Source of the DNA: an uncultured Hyphomicrobiales bacterium
GTDB taxonomy: Bacteria; Pseudomonadota; Alphaproteobacteria; Rhizobiales; Beijerinckiaceae
DNA: 5,924 bases
Assembly: GCA_903903935.1 (NCBI GenBank)
Contig: CAIVAX010000215.1
Coordinates: 1 to 5,924 of the forward strand
Direction of reading: 5' to 3'
This document shows positions 5,203-5,924 of this stretch, piece by piece. The translations under genes and the position numbers were made by a program. The notes under the pieces are model-generated. The model was not told the origin of the DNA. It did not search any database and worked only from the letters and a program-made list of their open reading frames with translations. Each line of letters starts with the position of its first letter. Within the stretch, counting starts at the first letter, position 1.

Positions 5203-5924
5203 ATGGCCCTGTTTCCTGCTGCACCTTCCGTACTCAACCCGATCCTGCTGACCCCGGGCTCTACCGCCACGTCGCAACATTCGTCTGGGCCAGCGATTGC
5301 GCATTTCAATCTGTCCAATGGCATGGATGTGGTGGTGATCCCCGATCATCGCGCCCCCGTGGTCACCCATATGGTCTGGTATCGCAATGGCTCGGCAGAT
5401 GATCCGGCCGGAAAATCAGGCATTGCGCATTTTCTTGAGCATTTGATGTTCAAGGGCACAAGCAAACATGCGCAGGGCGAATTCTCCGATATGGTCGCCG
5501 AGCTTGGCGGACAGGAGAACGCCTTCACCTCGCAAGATTACACCGCCTATTATCAGCGTGTGCCCAAAGAGCATTTGCCCGTGCTGATGGAGTTTGAGGC
5601 GGATCGCATGACCAATCTGGCGCTCACCGATGAAGTGGTGACACCCGAGCGCGATGTGGTGCTCGAAGAGCGGCGCATGCGCACAGATTCCGATCCCTCA
5701 GCGCAATTGAATGAGGCGGTGCAGGCCGCGCTCTACACACATCATCCCTCTGGCAAGCCGATCATTGGCTGGCAGCATGAGATTGAGAGTTTGGATCGCA
5801 CGGATGCGCTGAGCTATTATCAGCGCTTCTATACGCCCACCAATGCTATTCTCATTGTCGCGGGTGATATTGACGCAGATCAGGTGCGCCAATTGGCCGA
5901 GGCCACTTACGGTCAGATTCCTGC
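5203..5924 (+). CDS. M16 family zinc peptidase, N-terminal part (3' end outside window)
   Basis: The first 240 codons of a pitrilysin / mitochondrial-processing-peptidase-like metallopeptidase; the window ends inside the gene. The inverted zinc motif HFLEH is intact (H76 and H80 as ligands, E79 catalytic), set in GKSGIAHFLEHLMFKGT. The supporting motif ENAFTSQDYTAYY (105-117) follows, and ERDVVLEERRMR (149-160) supplies the third ligand, E156, at the spacing seen in MPP-beta. This is an active-type subunit. Rhizobiales often encode a second, inactive M16 partner next to it, which would lie beyond the window. No convincing signal peptide is seen after the chosen ATG, so location is open. The only ribosome site is a weak GGA 5 bases before it. 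The frame stays open upstream to an ATG at 5122, but the added residues (MSAGANTCGQ...) do not look like M16 sequence. Confidence 0.93.
   Translation, partial: MALFPAAPSVLNPILLTPGSTATSQHSSGPAIAHFNLSNGMDVVVIPDHRAPVVTHMVWYRNGSADDPAGKSGIAHFLEHLMFKGTSKHAQGEFSDMVAELGGQENAFTSQDYTAYYQRVPKEHLPVLMEFEADRMTNLALTDEVVTPERDVVLEERRMRTDSDPSAQLNEAVQAALYTHHPSGKPIIGWQHEIESLDRTDALSYYQRFYTPTNAILIVAGDIDADQVRQLAEATYGQIP

Overview
The window looks like a chromosomal segment of an alphaproteobacterium, most likely in the Hyphomicrobiales (Rhizobiales), possibly Beijerinckiaceae or a relative. This rests on the style of the IleRS, including its degenerate C-terminal KCARSWK motif, and on the order ileS - lspA - small secreted protein - M16 peptidase, which is common there. 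The placement comes from remembered family patterns, not from a search.

Layout, all on the + strand. (1) 2-1510: the C-terminal part of isoleucyl-tRNA synthetase. (2) 1552-2103: lspA, lipoprotein signal peptidase, with all catalytic-site motifs. (3) 2174-2875: a small exported proline-rich protein of unknown function. (4) 2876-3246: a 371-base non-coding stretch dense with signals. It holds a hairpin over the previous stop codon, an array of GCTGAWCAC repeats, a near-perfect sigma-54 (-24/-12) promoter, a 10-codon leader ORF, a T-tailed hairpin that the leader ORF runs into, and a 20-base inverted repeat just before the ribosome binding site. (5) 3247-5007: a 586-residue predicted secreted metalloprotease with HELTHAFGR and a degenerate RTX/type I secretion C-terminus. 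(6) 5019-5054: a strong GC-rich hairpin. (7) 5203-5924: the N-terminal part of an M16 (pitrilysin/MPP-like) zinc peptidase, cut by the window end.

ileS, lspA and the small exported protein form a tight housekeeping run. The metalloprotease sits between this run and the M16 gene as a separate unit: it has its own RpoN-type promoter, a long leader and a flanking hairpin. It is the most likely accessory gene in the window. The leader is the most interesting part. The 10-codon ORF is in the same frame as the protease, shares an 11-base exact repeat with the protease N-terminus (peptide RSVSLCDCE against RSFYFGDCE), and its stop codon falls inside the T-tailed hairpin. That geometry resembles translation-coupled attenuation, but this is inference from layout only.
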